NCBI RefSeq assembly: GCF_003286085.1
Contig: NW_020825294.1
Span: forward strand, 13,414,501 to 13,478,500
Direction: 5' to 3'
DNA length: 64,000 nt
DNA from: Drosophila persimilis
Lineage: Eukaryota; Arthropoda; Insecta; Diptera; Drosophilidae
Under the pieces are notes generated by a model. That model had not been told where the DNA came from. It did not search any database and saw only the letters and a program-made list of their open reading frames with translations. Below are positions 30,641 through 42,540 of this stretch, one piece after another. Made by a program: the position numbers and the translations under genes. Positions within the stretch are counted from its first letter, which is position 1. Each line of letters begins with the position of its first letter.

Positions 30641-32321
30641 AACTTTTCAGTTCTTAATGCTCAATGCTATAAGAACTACCTATCTCCTTGCAGGATACGT
30701 TTTTCTCAGGACTCTAAACAGTTTTACTGCTTCGTAAACAGTAAGCGTAGGAATAGGAATAGGAAGCACCTATTCTGAGGAAAGCTACTCTGGTCAACCG
30801 TACCCATACGGACTACCGAGGTCGAACGGCATTTTCAGTCCTTTGTTAAATGAATGTTCCCTACTTCATGATCTTCGACTAGTTAAGCCGGTGTTTTCAC
30901 CGGGTCCAGACGGGGTTCCAGGTTGTGTACTCAGGTACTGAGCCGAGGCTCTGTGTGGACCTTTGCTTAAACTATTCACCCTGTCTATTGATTCCTCTTG
31001 CTTCCCCCCAATCTGGAAGGAATCGTTTATAATTCCTCTCCATTAAAAAGGTAGCAAGTCTGAAGCAAAAAATTATAGAGGTAGAGCAAAGTTATCTGCT
31101 CTTCCCAAAATGTTTGAGAAGGTTTTAACTCCGCACTTGCAACACTTGCAAGTCACTTATATCTCCAACTCAGCATGGATTTATAAGGCGGCGATCAACC
31201 ACCACTAACATGTAAGAGTTTACCTCTTTCATTATTAAAGGGATTTCAAGGTAACTTACAGACGGATGTTATTTACACCGACTTTAGTAAAGCATTCGAC
31301 TCTGTAAACCATTCCCTTTTAGCGCATAAGCTTGACCTTTTAGGGTTTCCGCCCAACCTCCTGAGATGGATTTCTAGCTATCTTTGTTCTAGGTCTCAAA
31401 CAGTCCTCTTCAAAAACTCCCACTCTTTACCAGTAAAGGTTTCTTCGGGAGTACCACAGGGTAGCCATCTAGGCTCCTTACTCTTCACACTCTTTATTAA
31501 TGACTTGCCTTCGGTATTAACATACTCTCGAGTACTTATGCATGCGGATGATGTTAAACTCTGTGTCCAGTACAAGGACATTTCATTTCATTCTCGCTTG
31601 CAATCCGATCTCAATAGCTTTCAGTCATGGTGTTGTGCAAACTTGTTACACCTTAATGCCTCGAAATGCAAAGTTATGACATTTCATCGTTCTAGCATTT
31701 TGTTGGCTCCCTACACCCTATTTGGGGGTTCTCTTGAGAGAATTACCCTGGTGGATGATCTGGGTGTTATGTTAGACCCCAAGTTAAAGTTTTCCGAACA
31801 CATTTCTACCATGGTAAATAAGGCCATGGGCGTGCTTGGTTTTATAATGGTCAAAGGAATTTGACGGCCCCTATATAACAAAGACTCTCTATACCTCGCT
31901 TCTTCGTCCGATCTTAAAATACGGCTCCTGTCTATGGTGCCCTCAGTACAAAGTACACCAGGACCGTATAGAATCAGTACAGAAAAACTTTTTACTCTTT
32001 GCTCTGCGGGGCCTTAACTGTGATGCGGGTGTAAGACTCCCATCTTACTCTAGTAGACTACTATTAGTAAACCTCCCATCCTTAGTTAAAATGCTTGGTG
32101 TGATTTTTATGCACAACTTGATCAAGGGTGACATAGACATCCCTGATCTGTTGAGCCGCATAAACTTCACGATTCCTATTATTCTTACTAGAAATTGTTC
32201 CTTCCACTTTGTAGATCGAATTATTTCTTGCATAAACCGTTTAGGGTCTTATGCTCGGATTATAATTCCCTCTTCCATATCATATCCACCACTGATTCTC
32301 TTCCTCTTATTAAATTACTAA
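30641..32321 (+). pseudogene. CR1 ORF2 reverse transcriptase and C-terminus, copy 3
   Basis: The motifs run in order: SPGPDGVPGCVLRY (30900), a frame break, YTDFSKAFDSVNHSLLAHKL (31275), SGVPQGSHLGSLLF (31450) and MHADDVKL at 31540. Here the usual YADD tyrosine is His, which would damage the catalytic box. The frame ends with GFIMVKGI at 31864 after a small deletion, and the C-terminus continues at 32091-32321. The same His change occurs in 51793-52446 and 53061-53924, so it is inherited. Confidence 0.8.
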
Positions 32322-32478
32322 TCCTTACACACCTTTCTAGTAACTAGTAATTGTAGAGGTATTTTTATCTTTACTGCATGCTCTCGTAACAGCCTTCTGC
32401 TGGTGTCACACGGGCCACTTGACGGTGCAGTAATTGCATCGCCTCTTGAAAGATGCAGTCATTGCATGTCAACGTCCA

Positions 32479-33440
32479 AGATTATAGCAAAGTTATCCGC
32501 TATTCCCAAATTGTTTGAGAAGGTTTTAACTCCGCACTTGCAACATCTCTGCAAGTCACTTATATCTCCAACTCAGCATGGATTTATAAGGTGGCGATCA
32601 ACCACCACGAACTTGTTTGAGTTTACCTCTTTCATTATTAAAGGCTTTCAAGGTAACTTACAGACGGATGTTATTTACACCGACTTTAGTAAAGCATTCG
32701 ACTCTGTAAACCATTCCCTTTTAGCGCATAAGCTTGACCTTTTAGGGTTTCCGCCCAACCTCCTGAGATGGATTTCTAGCTATCTTTGTTCCAGGTCTCA
32801 AAGAGTCCTCTTCAAAAACTCCCTCTCTTTACCAGTAAAGGGTTCTTCGCGAGTACCACAGGGCAGCCATCTAGGCCCCTTACTCTTCACATTCTTTATT
32901 AATGACTTGCCTTCGGTATTAACATACTCTCGAGTACTTATGTATGCGGATGATGTTAAACTCTGGACATTTCATTTAATTCTCGCTTGAAATCTGATCT
33001 CAATAACTTTCGACCCCTATATAACAAAGACTCTCTATACCTCGCATGTTCGTCCGACCTTAGAATACGGCTCCTGCTGCCCTCAGTACAAAGTACTCCA
33101 GGACCGTATAGAATCAGTACAGAAAAACTTTTTAATCTTTGCTCTGCGGGGCCTTAACTGGGATGAAGGTGTGGGACTCCCATCTTACTCTAGTAGACTG
33201 CTATTAGTAAACCTCCCATTCTTAGTTAAAATGCTTGGTGTGATTTTTATGCACAACTTGACAGCCCTGATCTGTTGAGCCGCATAAACTTCACGATTCC
33301 TATTAGACTTACTAGAAATTGTTCCTTCCACTTTGTAGATCGAATTATTTCTTGCATGAACCGTTTAGGGTCTTATGTTCGGATTATAATTTCCTCGTCC
33401 CTATATTTTATCCACCACTGATTCTCTTCCTCTTATTAAA
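32479..33440 (+). pseudogene. CR1 ORF2 RT fragment, hybrid
   Basis: An open frame (32403-32990, including upstream 3' UTR of the preceding copy) reads from KLSAIPKLFEKVL through QHGFIRWRSTTTNL, YTDFSKAFDSVNHSLLA, SRVPQGSHLGPLLF and YADDVKLW, then stops after the shared deletion. The C-terminus is at 33190-33440 with a 15-base loss. It contains both catalytic regions of the RT palm but no endonuclease and no complete thumb. Confidence 0.75.
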
Positions 33441-33660
33441 TTACTAATCCTTACACACCATTCTAGTAACTAGCAATTGTAGTGGTATTTTTATGTTTAT
33501 TTTGAATGCATATCTAGTTATCTGATAAACTTTTGTGCTAATCTTCCTCGAATATTAGTCTAAAAGCTATCTTTCCTGCATGCTCGCGTAACAGCCTTCT
33601 GCTGGTGTCACACGGGCCACTTGACGGTGCAGTAATTGCGTCGCCTCTTGAAAGTTCAAG
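32479..33660 (+). mobile_element. Hybrid CR1 copy at the duplication junction
   Basis: Its 5' half (32479 to about 32700) matches the copy at 53139 (AGATTATAGCAAAG start, GGTGGCGATCAACC, TTGTTTGA). Its 3' half from about 32760 matches copy 2 at 16480-17245 (AGATGGATTT, CGCGAGTACCACAG, the deletion after YADDVKLW, GATGAAGGTG, CTGCTATTAG). It thus keeps YADD, unlike its 5' partner, but carries copy 2's downstream deletion. It lacks the DINE-1. The 3' end breaks off at about 33650 like copy 2. Confidence 0.8.
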
Positions 33661-33921
33661 CCTCAGGCCCATCCTAATAGATTTGCGCAGTACTTAACTT
33701 GGCACACTAGACATATACGACTCCCACCAATAATAGTCAGGGTAGTACTCTAAAAAGCTAATCTTAATTAATTAAATAAATATTTTATATTAAGATTTAC
33801 CTTCCTGTTGTTAGTCTACAATAGAGAAAATTTGATAAATAAAATACATTAATATAAAAAAAAACTTTCAATGGAAAGCAAGGTGTAGGAAATCTTATCC
33901 AGAGTATAAGTATATATATAT
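33661..33921. other. Unassigned DNA, left part of the split duplicate
   Basis: Matches 18525-18780 closely. It ends in the TA tract that received the provirus and has no gene. Confidence 0.6.
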
Positions 33922-34617
33922 AGTTAAATATGCGACACTGCAGTTTACGTTTTAAAAAAGATTTTATTCTTTCACTTAAACTTAGTATACATTGATTAGT
34001 TATTTCCCCGACGATGACTGAGGTCCGATGTCTTGAATGGAATTAACTTTTGTTGAATTCTCCGACGGTGTCGCGATTGACGTTTGTCTTGAACAGAACT
34101 GATTTGCCTTCTTAAATGTAGACTATTTATATCATGATGCTCGGCTTGGGATTCGGATTTGGATTCGGAGGCGTTGGCTTCGACTTCGGCTTCGGAGATG
34201 GAGTACGTGACTCGATCGATATGTGGGAAAGGCGGCTTTTGATGAAAGGCTTCCGCTGCATATGATCGGTGTTGCATTACTTGGGGGTGGCTGAGAATAG
34301 GGCATCTGATTGGTCAGCTACGATGGCGTGGTTCTTGAGAATCGATTAGTAATTGATCTCTGAAGAGTGGCGTGATTCTAGTGCGGCTGGATTTTAGTGC
34401 GGCTGGATTCTAGTGCGGCATCTATTGTTTTATGTTCAACTTCTAGCTTAGGGTGTTTGTTTACATTGCCTGCAATCGGCTACGCGTGGTCCATTTCGAG
34501 CGTGAGATTGTTTATGGGGGTTCGAAGCTGAGGGTGTCGGATTGTTTATAGTATTGTGGGTCCAGGGTAATAGACATAGACAAGGGTATGCGGAGCATGG
34601 ACTATAGATATGTCACT
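33922..34617 (-). repeat. 3' LTR of provirus copy 2
   Basis: AGTGACATATC to TTTAACT on the minus strand, 696 bp. It is preceded on that strand by a short purine run (TGGGGG, 34618-34623), the likely plus-strand primer site. Confidence 0.85.
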
Positions 34618-34662
34618 CCCCCATTGTTAGATTTAAGCCTGTCCTCAGGCGATTATCCTTGG

Positions 34663-35987
34663 CTATAGTTCAGGTGCGTCTAAAACTGTGCCTGCTGGGG
34701 ATTCCTCGTCATCGTCTAAGGATGTTTCTATGTGCGGGTCGGTTTTAGGCTTATTGCTTTTACTTAGATTAAACAATTTGTAGCTTAATCCTATTATGAT
34801 TATGACAAATAGTAGTATTAAGCTTACATGTAATACATTATCGCGTATTTTCTATTACGATTTCTTTGGTTTGCAAATAAGACAGTGGTTTAATTTTTGT
34901 TACGTTATTTTTGATGTATATGCTTTGTGCAAATTCTGGTATTGAGTTGGATATTAAGAATTCGTTTAATTTTACACTGCAATTATGTATTTTTATTAAC
35001 TTTTTTATTCTACTTTTATTTCTTGGTTTAGGCAATCTTAGTTTAATATGGTTTTTGGTAATTTCCAAGTTAACAATATATTGGGTTCTATGAAACTTAT
35101 TTGAAATGTTTTGGTGTATGGATATTTTGCTTCTACTTGCTTGACTATTCCTGAAATACATTCGTCAATTATTTTTCGTTTTGATTCTTTTTCATATACC
35201 TCGTTTTCTAGAATGTAATAATTGTTTTGCGTTAGGTCAGTGAGGATGTTATTATCTTCATCTGGATATGGAACAATTTTAAGTATAGGAATATTTCTGA
35301 TCTCTCGTGGGATGTTGGAAATTATTAGTATTTCGTTAGTGTCTGATTTCAACCAAGTAGATGTTTTGATATTTAATAATTTCTCTGAATCGATGTGTTT
35401 CAGGTAATCCTGCCTCAATAATTTTGGATTAAAGATACCTAATCTTGTTAGCTGCATGCCTAATTCAATATCCTCTATGTACTCAGTAAAATGTTGAAGG
35501 TTAAATATTAATATTTCTAGTTGCTTATTTCTGTCATTATTTTTGTTTAATTTATTGACAACTTCTATGCCGGAATTTACTGCTTGAATTACTAAGTTTA
35601 ATTCATTAACTTGAACACTGTGGCTAGCTAGATTGTCTAATTTCCCTTCGAATTCGACCTTATCATCTTGATCTAACGTTCCAAATAGATATTTATATAC
35701 CTACCGCCTACTGCATTTATAAGGCCTCTTCTGTTTCTTTTGGCTATTTTTATGCCGTTGAATTCACGTTGCAATTTCTCGACTAAATATTGAACTTGGA
35801 TTTCGTTATCAAATTGGGTTGCCTGTTCTAGTAAACTCTGATATGTTTCATCTGTTTTTGTTATATTAATTGTTAGATAGTGGTATTCATAATTAATGGG
35901 TATGTTAGAGTTGATGGGATCTATCTCTATATTCTGTCCGGTAGCTTGTAGGACGGTGAACATTAGTAAGATTATAATCTTAATCAT
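34663..35987 (-). pseudogene. env: Errantivirus-like Env, frameshifted
   Basis: The ATG at 35987 gives a hydrophobic signal peptide (residues 3-16). An RNRR cleavage-type site followed by a Gly-rich fusion-peptide-like start lies at about residue 91, the layout of insect errantivirus envelope proteins. A long helical and Cys-poor ectodomain follows. Near 34830-34770 a strongly hydrophobic stretch is the membrane anchor, followed by a short acidic tail to the stop at 34663. Frame breaks near 35695, 35090 and 34850 split the gene. It overlaps the end of pol. Env would mediate entry into the germ line in active relatives. Confidence 0.75.
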
Positions 35988-37426
35988 GTTGTAGCTCTGG
36001 ATTCCCAGTACTCTCTTCGGGTACTCTGCAATTATCGTATTTACTTTTATTAGATTTTTTCTTTCTTTTGAATTTTGTTTTATAGTGGGTGATTTTTCTC
36101 CCTCTATTTTTCTCTTCAAAGTGCTTTTCGTCTACCTGCCTGATTTCACCCGTCCTTTTGAAAGGATTTGTTACCTTAGACTTAACTAGAGGTGATAGTT
36201 TATAGCGGGTATCTACTTCATACTCTATGCGGTTTTTATATAATTGAGTGATTTTATTCACTTTATTTAGTTGGGTGTCATAATCAGGTGAGCCTGCATA
36301 AATGAATATATCAGCTGGTGTCCTATTTGTGGTATTATGTTTGGTTTTATGATTAAAAGTATAAAGAATTAATTCGTGAATCTATCTTTTGGGTTATCCT
36401 CGCTAGATATTATTCTTAATTTTTCATTTACTGTTTTATGAAATCTTTCTACGTCAGATATTCCATTTTTGCTGGAAGTGATCTCTATTTTGACATTTTC
36501 CGCATTCAACCATGCTTGCAATGCTGCGCACATAAAGGCTGAATCTTTGTCGGCTTTAATTCCCTGTGGCTTGCCCATTTCGTTAAAGACTTTTATGATG
36601 GCTCTCTTTGTTTCTAACCAGTCACGACTCTTAACTTCTACAAGGGTAGCGAATTTAGAATATACATAAATGCATGATAGGAATTGTTGATTGCCTACCA
36701 AATAGAAATCCATGACATACTTTTCTCTGATATTTTGTATTTCAGGGGTGATCTCGAAGGTTAGATTGGTGTTACGATGCTCTGTTTTAGCAACGTTGCA
36801 CGTAGGACATTCATTGATAATATTTTGGATTAACTTTTGATAATCGGGGTAGTAGAATTTTCCTTTAAACCAATTAGTGGTCTTTTCGATACCTGGGTGA
36901 AGTAGCTCTTTATGATTCTTCGATATTTGTTCTTTGAATTCGGAGTAGTTCGGAATATCTATGAGTTTGGTACTGGATTTTATCAGTTTAGTGAAGTGAT
37001 TTGGACTGATTATCTCCAGGAATGCCCTTTGGAACAGTGGGAAGTCTACTTCATTATGGAAATATAGTGCACTCTTTTTGGTACACACATATTCCTTTAT
37101 TATATCTTTCGCTAATGACTCTGTCATTTCAGTATATGTGATTTTTATCAGTATCTTGTGGAAATAGTGGGATGTTTCTACCTTATCCTCATTACCTTTA
37201 ATCAGTTCTATTTGCCTATTATAGTAATTGATTGGTCGCTCTGTAAGTGGAATATAATTTGTATTATCTTCTTGCGCGCTATGGACCGTTGCACAATCAC
37301 TATTAATGGTTTCCCCGAGTAGGTTTTCGTTAATCTTTACTCTTGATAGCGCATCGGCTACATGGTTCTCCTTTCCTGGTAAATATTTTATTTTGAATTC
37401 AAATTCATTTAATCATCGTTGTAGCT
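35980..37426 (-). pseudogene. pol: Errantivirus-like integrase, frameshifted
   Basis: Frame 37127-36369 holds the core: an H-x-G zinc segment with ECPTCNVAKTEH, then MDFYLVGNQQF (first catalytic Asp), IKADKDSAFMC (second Asp) and GISDVERFHKTVNEKLRII (catalytic Glu). The C-terminal Lys-rich part (36261-35980) is in another frame after a break near 36367. The stretch 37128-37426, linking to RNase H, is also broken. Integrase inserts the DNA copy, and members of this group prefer TA-rich targets, in agreement with both insertions seen here. Confidence 0.8.
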
Positions 37427-38494
37427 TCATATTTGGTCCTTGATGTTATTCAACCAAATCAAGGGTTTATGATCACTTAATATCTCAAACGTTCTACCAA
37501 ACAGGTATGATCTGAAATACTTAGTTGCCCAAACTATAGCTAGTAATTCCTTTTCTATTGCTGAATAATTGATTTCATGTTCGTTTAAGGTTCTACTTGC
37601 ATAGCAAATTGGTTTCTGGTCTTGCGACAACACTGCTCCCAATGCAATGTTACTTGCATCGGTTGTTACCGTGAACATTTTGTTGAAATCTGGGAATGCG
37701 AGGATAGGGTCTGAGGTGATAAGTACTTTCAACTTTTCGAAGGCCTCGACGTATTTTTCCTCGGTGGGGTCTATGACTGCTCGTTTCTTTAATTTGAGTG
37801 TCATTGGTTTTGCTATATTAGCAAAATTGGGAATGAATTTCCTATAAAATCCGCAGAAACCTATGAATGATTTTATTTTTGTGGTTGTATTGGGTATTGG
37901 GAAGTTTATTATGGTGGATATTTTCTTTATATTAGGAACTATGCCGTTAGTTGTTACTACATGGCCTAGGAATTCCGTTTCTTTCTTAAGGAATTCACAC
38001 TTATCCATTTGAAGTTTGAGGTTTGCATCTCTCAACTTTCCAAAGACCCTTTTAAGAGACAACAAATGTTCTTCCAATGATGTGGAATAGATAATGATGT
38101 CGTCTAGATACACAAGGCAATCTTTGAAAATTAAATCTTCTAACAGATTGTTCATGCATCTTTGGAATGTGGCGGGGGCAGTGGTTAGCCCAAAAGGCAT
38201 ACGAGTGAACTCGTAATGACCATGCTTCGTGGAGAAAGCTGTTTTTGGGATCGAGCTAGGTTCCATGGGAATTTGATGGAATCCCTTAGCTAAATCGATC
38301 GTTGTAAAATATTGGCACCTACATAGTTTATCTAGGATTTCGTCCATTCTGGGTGTAGCAAATTTGTCCTTGATTGTCACCTCTTCTACCATACGATATT
38401 TCTGCTTTCCTGAAGCATCTATCTTCTTTGGTATCATAGCAATGGGTGCACAATAGGGAGAATTCGACTTACGAATAATTCCCTGTCTAATCAT
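37427..38494 (-). pseudogene. pol: Errantivirus-like reverse transcriptase and RNase H
   Basis: A 355-residue open stretch. RT landmarks are [33 protein letters not shown] (first Asp), [14 protein letters not shown] and [11 protein letters not shown] (YLDD box, about 38105). The RNase H starts with [18 protein letters not shown], followed by [18 protein letters not shown] and [11 protein letters not shown]. It is complete up to the RNase H third catalytic residue. A stop at about 38509-38511, just upstream, separates it from the protease linker. The RT is otherwise in good condition. Confidence 0.85.
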
Positions 38495-38511
38495 ATCTTT
38501 GATTTATTGGG

Positions 38512-39130
38512 TCACTTCCTGATCGTGTATTTGAGCATATTTATATGGGTTTTAATTTCGTGCTTTATAGTACTAGTGAAGGTCAAAATGTCACCTTCTT
38601 TATACTGCACGTCCATAAATTCATAGAGAACTTTCTTTAGTTTCTCCTTTTCTTCGTCATTTGGATGTTCCAACCTTAGCTGGTTACATTCCCTTAATTC
38701 ATTCTCTAATGCGGAAGCGAAGTATTGCTCTCCTTCAGGAGATGGGTAAAGGCACTTGGGTGTAGTTATATCTTCCGTTGAAGATGACTTATCACCTTTG
38801 TGTGCGGTCTTGCCGTCGGCAATTGCTTCTTCACTTTGGATGATTGGGTATGACCTTTCTCCTAACGTTACCGTTTCATTTCGGTAATCGATGACGGCTT
38901 TGCTGGCCATCAAATATTCTCTGCCTAAGAGTATGTCATAATTTTCGGACAGTTTTTGGTTGCATTACGTGTAATGCTCTGAGTCAGACGGACGGGTCCA
39001 TTGATGGTATGGACGGTAAGTTTGTCGCTATCGACTTTGGAATCTGTATAGTTTTCTTTTATTATATTTATTGACGATCCCGAGTCCGCGATACCTCTTA
39101 ATTTTTTATTATTTACGATTATTTCTATAT
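38512..39130 (-). pseudogene. pol: Errantivirus-like protease and linker, deletion
   Basis: The protease loop ADSGSSINII near 39085 keeps its catalytic Asp, unlike copy 1. A 34-base deletion at about 38945 (relative to copy 1) shifts the frame between protease and the 38913-38512 linker (SKAVIDYRNETVTLGERSYP). Gag ends at 39125, so pol here begins in the -1 frame with GGPYIEIIVNN. No obvious slippery heptamer was recognised at this junction. Confidence 0.7.
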
Positions 39131-39942
39131 ATGGTCCTCCTCGATTTCTTCCGAGGCACTCTGCTGAAAATTTACATCCATTTTCATATGTCCACTTTGG
39201 CTTTCCCTAGATCGTTTGACTAGCTGATTCGGTGCACTGCTACCTGCCTGAGTCTGGTTGATTTGATAGTTAGTGGGATTCTGTACTCTGCTCTGGTTTA
39301 AGGAATTTCTAAATTCATTAAATAATCCTTTATTATTTACTGCATTATTTCCTGCATTATTTCGATTCGATCCATGATTATTTCTGGAAGTACTTGAGTT
39401 TTGATTGTTATAATCGTTACTACTATAGTAATAAGTTCCAACGTTCCTACGATTGTTATTTCCGTTTCTTGAGTGTTCGTGATTCTTGTTATCATTTACG
39501 AAATTTTCGTAGATTCCTAACTCTTGAGCTGATTTTTCTAGTTTAGCCATAGTAGAAATGTCTTTCTTTGCTAAGATATGAACAGTCTATTGGGTAGGCC
39601 ATCTTCTATGGTATGTCTGGTGGCATTTTCCAGAGCGTTTTTAAAGATTATCTTATTTTCTGCGCTAGTTTCCAGATTTAGTTTGCTTATTATAACATTG
39701 GACTTAATTTCTAGTTCCTCTATGAACTTTCGAATACTCCCATTGAAATTGGTATCGTGTAATTGTTGTAGTAGCGTCTCGTATGGAGTGTGGTTGTTGA
39801 ATTTGCTGATTAGGGCTTCCTTTAGATCACTCCAGGTGTTGGGTTGAAGGCTCTGTGATAAAAGTTGTGCTCGTCCGCACAGTTGACCCTCAGTGGCTCC
39901 GTACATGATGCTTTGTTGTCTGCGGTCTTCTGTTGGGTACAA
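39125..39942 (-). pseudogene. gag: Errantivirus-like Gag, one-base frame break
   Basis: The N-terminal 123 residues (39942-39571) and C-terminal 141 residues (39550-39125) are the same protein split by a one-base loss near 39570. The C-terminal part extends about 60 residues past the stop in copy 1, ending EEIEEDHI. Composition and length match copy 1. The leader upstream carries the same perfect inverted repeat. Confidence 0.8.
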
Positions 39943-39975
39943 TCCGGAGATGTACTCAATCCTGCTTATGAACGA

Positions 39976-40062
39976 ACTTAGACGTTCTTAGCATCCGTCG
40001 TATGGTGGAATTAGTCAATCAGGCAAATTCCACCATACGACGGATGCTAAGAACGTCTAAGT
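39976..40062. repeat. Perfect 37-bp inverted repeat, second copy
   Basis: Arms 39976-40012 and 40026-40062, identical in sequence and loop to 1600-1686. This confirms that the structure belongs to the element family and is not a local accident. Confidence 0.95.
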
Positions 40063-40227
40063 GCTTGGTTGATTGATTTCTTTTTATTTATTTATTTTTT
40101 CTAATATTAATTGAGTTTGAATCGTGTGTAGATTCTTTGGCGGATCTCTTTAGTATTAGCGTTACTTTTTCTCTGATCACTGTAGGTTATTACGCACTGT
40201 AACTGTCACTACGCCAATTGAGATCCT

Positions 40228-40935
40228 ACCGGCTGCGCCAGTTAAATATGCGACACTGCAGTTTACGTTTTAAAAAAGATTTTATTCTTTCACTTAAACT
40301 TAGTATACATTGATTAGTTATTTCCCCGACGATGACTGAGGTCCGATGTCTTGAATGGAATTAACTTTTGTTGAATTCTCCGACGGTGTCGCGATTGACG
40401 TTTGTCTTGAACAGAACTGATTTGCCTTCTTAAATGTAGACTATTTATATCATGATGCTCGGCTTGGGATTCGGATTTGGATTCGGAGGCGTTGGCTTCG
40501 ACTTCGGCTTCGGAGATGGAGTACATGACTCGATCGATATGTGGGAAAGGCGGCTTTTGATGAAAGGCTTCCGCTGCATATGATCGGTGTTGCATTACTT
40601 GGGGGTGGCTGAGAATAGGGCATCTGATTGGTCAGCTACGATGGCGTGGTTCTTGAGAATCGATTAGTAATTGATCTCTGAAGAGTGGCGTGATTCTAGT
40701 GCGGCTGGATTTTAGTGCGGCTGGATTCTAGTGCGGCATCTATTGTTTTATGTTCAACTTCTAGCTTAGGGTGTTTGTTTACATTGCCTGCAATCGGCTA
40801 CGCGTGGTCCATTTCGAGCGTGAGATTGTTTATGGGGGTTCGAAGCTGAGGGTGTCGGATTGTTTATAGTATTGTGGGTCCAGGGTAATAGACATAGACA
40901 AGGGTATGCGGAGCATGGACTATAGATATGTCACT
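40228..40935 (-). repeat. 5' LTR and tRNA-Ser type primer site of provirus copy 2
   Basis: LTR 40240-40935, 696 bp. It is followed on the minus strand by TGGCGCAGCCGG (40240 leftward), one base different from the primer site in copy 1. The right flank ATAT (40936-40939) matches the left flank at 33918-33921. Confidence 0.85.
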
Positions 40936-42540
40936 ATATATATATAAGTATATATATATATAAGTATATGTATAAGTTTCGGATAATTCTCTGACCTCCT
41001 TTTTTCCACCAATCACCTTACGAATAATATTATAAATTGTAACCCAGACAAAATTTATACAAAAAGTTCAAAATTATAAAATATCTAAGTAGCAAACACT
41101 CTCTAATAGATTTAAACCCAGTATGGACTCCCTATTTTTAAGAGGAGCGATGCATCCAACAGTGAACTGCTTACCCCGGCATATGCCTTTCCAAGCTCTG
41201 CCAACCTAATCTAAACCTAAACTATTCTGCACACCCAACCGACATATTAAACCAAATATAGAATCCCGTCCACTCCCGTTGCTTTGCAATTAACTCAACA
41301 TTATTCCTCCGCCCACCTGTAATAAACCTCAACAACCACAATGACACCTACACTCTGTTGCGACAATATCAGCCGGCTGGCTTTTTGAGTGTTTCCCGGT
41401 CTTTGCAGCAGAAGCAATGCCGATTCCTCATGCAATTCGATTTGCTCAATGACAAATAGTTGGATTTTTTTTTCTTTTTATTTTAACAACCTAATAATAT
41501 CCTCACTAATCAAAACCATATTGTCTAAAGCATTGCATCAAGCACGATCCAAAATGAAAATAGGTTCCTAATAGCAAAGGAATAGCAGGAAATTAATAAG
41601 ACAATGAGGCCACTTCATATCCTGCATTAATACACAAAAATCCTCTTATAAAATAGCAACAAGCAGTATATTCGAACTCCTTCCAGCACAGACACAAGGC
41701 CAAGGACTCACCTCCTATCTGGTAAAATATGTTCCACCTGTGGTCAGGCTTTTCCATAATTTATATAGTAGACAACTGTCCTGAATTTGACAATATCTCT
41801 CTTTTTTTTAAACCAAACCCCATCTTCAGCACATTCTATTGTAAACAAAGCTAAAATCGATACTATCTCTAAGTTCTTATGAATTGCAAAATATTCAATG
41901 ATATATATTGTATTTTAGGGTCTAAGCTCTCATTATATTATTATTTAATGAAAAAGTTAATAGCTCTAAAATGCTGCATTCAGAGGCTTGGATGTACCCT
42001 AATCCTAATTTTTAAAAACGATACTTTAAGCGACGACCTCTGAAAAAAACAGAAATAAAAAATAACACGTAGAAAAAAAATATAAAACATTTTGTAGCCC
42101 CAAACCCATCATAAAAAGTCGGTTTGGCTCACAGCGAAAAATAAAGTTAAATTTTGTTGACTAGTGCTATCGGACCACTGGGACAAAATACTGAATTCCG
42201 ATTAATTATATCTGCTTTTGATTTCTCATCCGCTCCCGCGACCCCGACCCTAATCCTTTCGTATTGTTTAATAAAATGTTTTCCCAATAGAATCCAAAAT
42301 TCTATATCAATTTATGTAACTTCTACAATAACTGTATTTTATAAAAGTAAACACCGGAATGGGTGTCGGAGCCGATTAGTGCTGCATTGTGTTTCTCTCT
42401 AGCTTTTTAGTATCGCTGTTCACAAATGTGATAGATTGTTTGTTCCAGTGGTGTGGCGGATGGTTTCGGTATGACATGGACAAGTAAAGCGACCCAAAGT
42501 TTTAAGTTTTCTACCATTTTTTAATGAGATTTTCCACATT
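40936..42540. other. Unassigned AT-rich DNA, duplicate of 18785-20425
   Basis: Continues the unit-2 copy of unassigned DNA after the provirus. No gene. A possible retroelement C-terminal trace lies at about 41670-41800, as in unit 1. It has lost the 45 bases that unit 1 has at 18834-18890. Confidence 0.55.

Larger units (their letters stand above)
28008..32478 (+). mobile_element. CR1-clade copy 3 (right end of unit 1)
   Basis: A 5' leader (28008-28470) continues directly into mid-ORF1 because of a deletion of about 230 bases that removed the ORF1 start and PHD-like finger. Endonuclease, a mid-ORF2 piece, RT, C-terminus and 3' UTR follow, ending AACGTCCA at 32478. A BEL fragment replaces 36 bases at 30301-30640. 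The equivalent in unit 2 is 49388-53138. Differences between the two are small deletions plus the BEL piece. Confidence 0.8.
33922..40935 (-). mobile_element. Errantivirus-like provirus, full length (7,014 bp), copy 2
   Basis: Both LTRs (696 bp) flank gag, pol (PR, RT, RNase H, IN) and env on the minus strand. ATAT on each side is a 4-bp target duplication in a TA tract, and the matching empty site is at 18775-18785 in unit 1. The two LTRs differ at one base that I can see (about 34204 versus 40524). Despite this youth, gag, pol and env all carry frame breaks or stops, so the copy probably moved while already defective, helped by proteins from intact relatives. Group: 17.6/297/Tom type. Confidence 0.9.
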
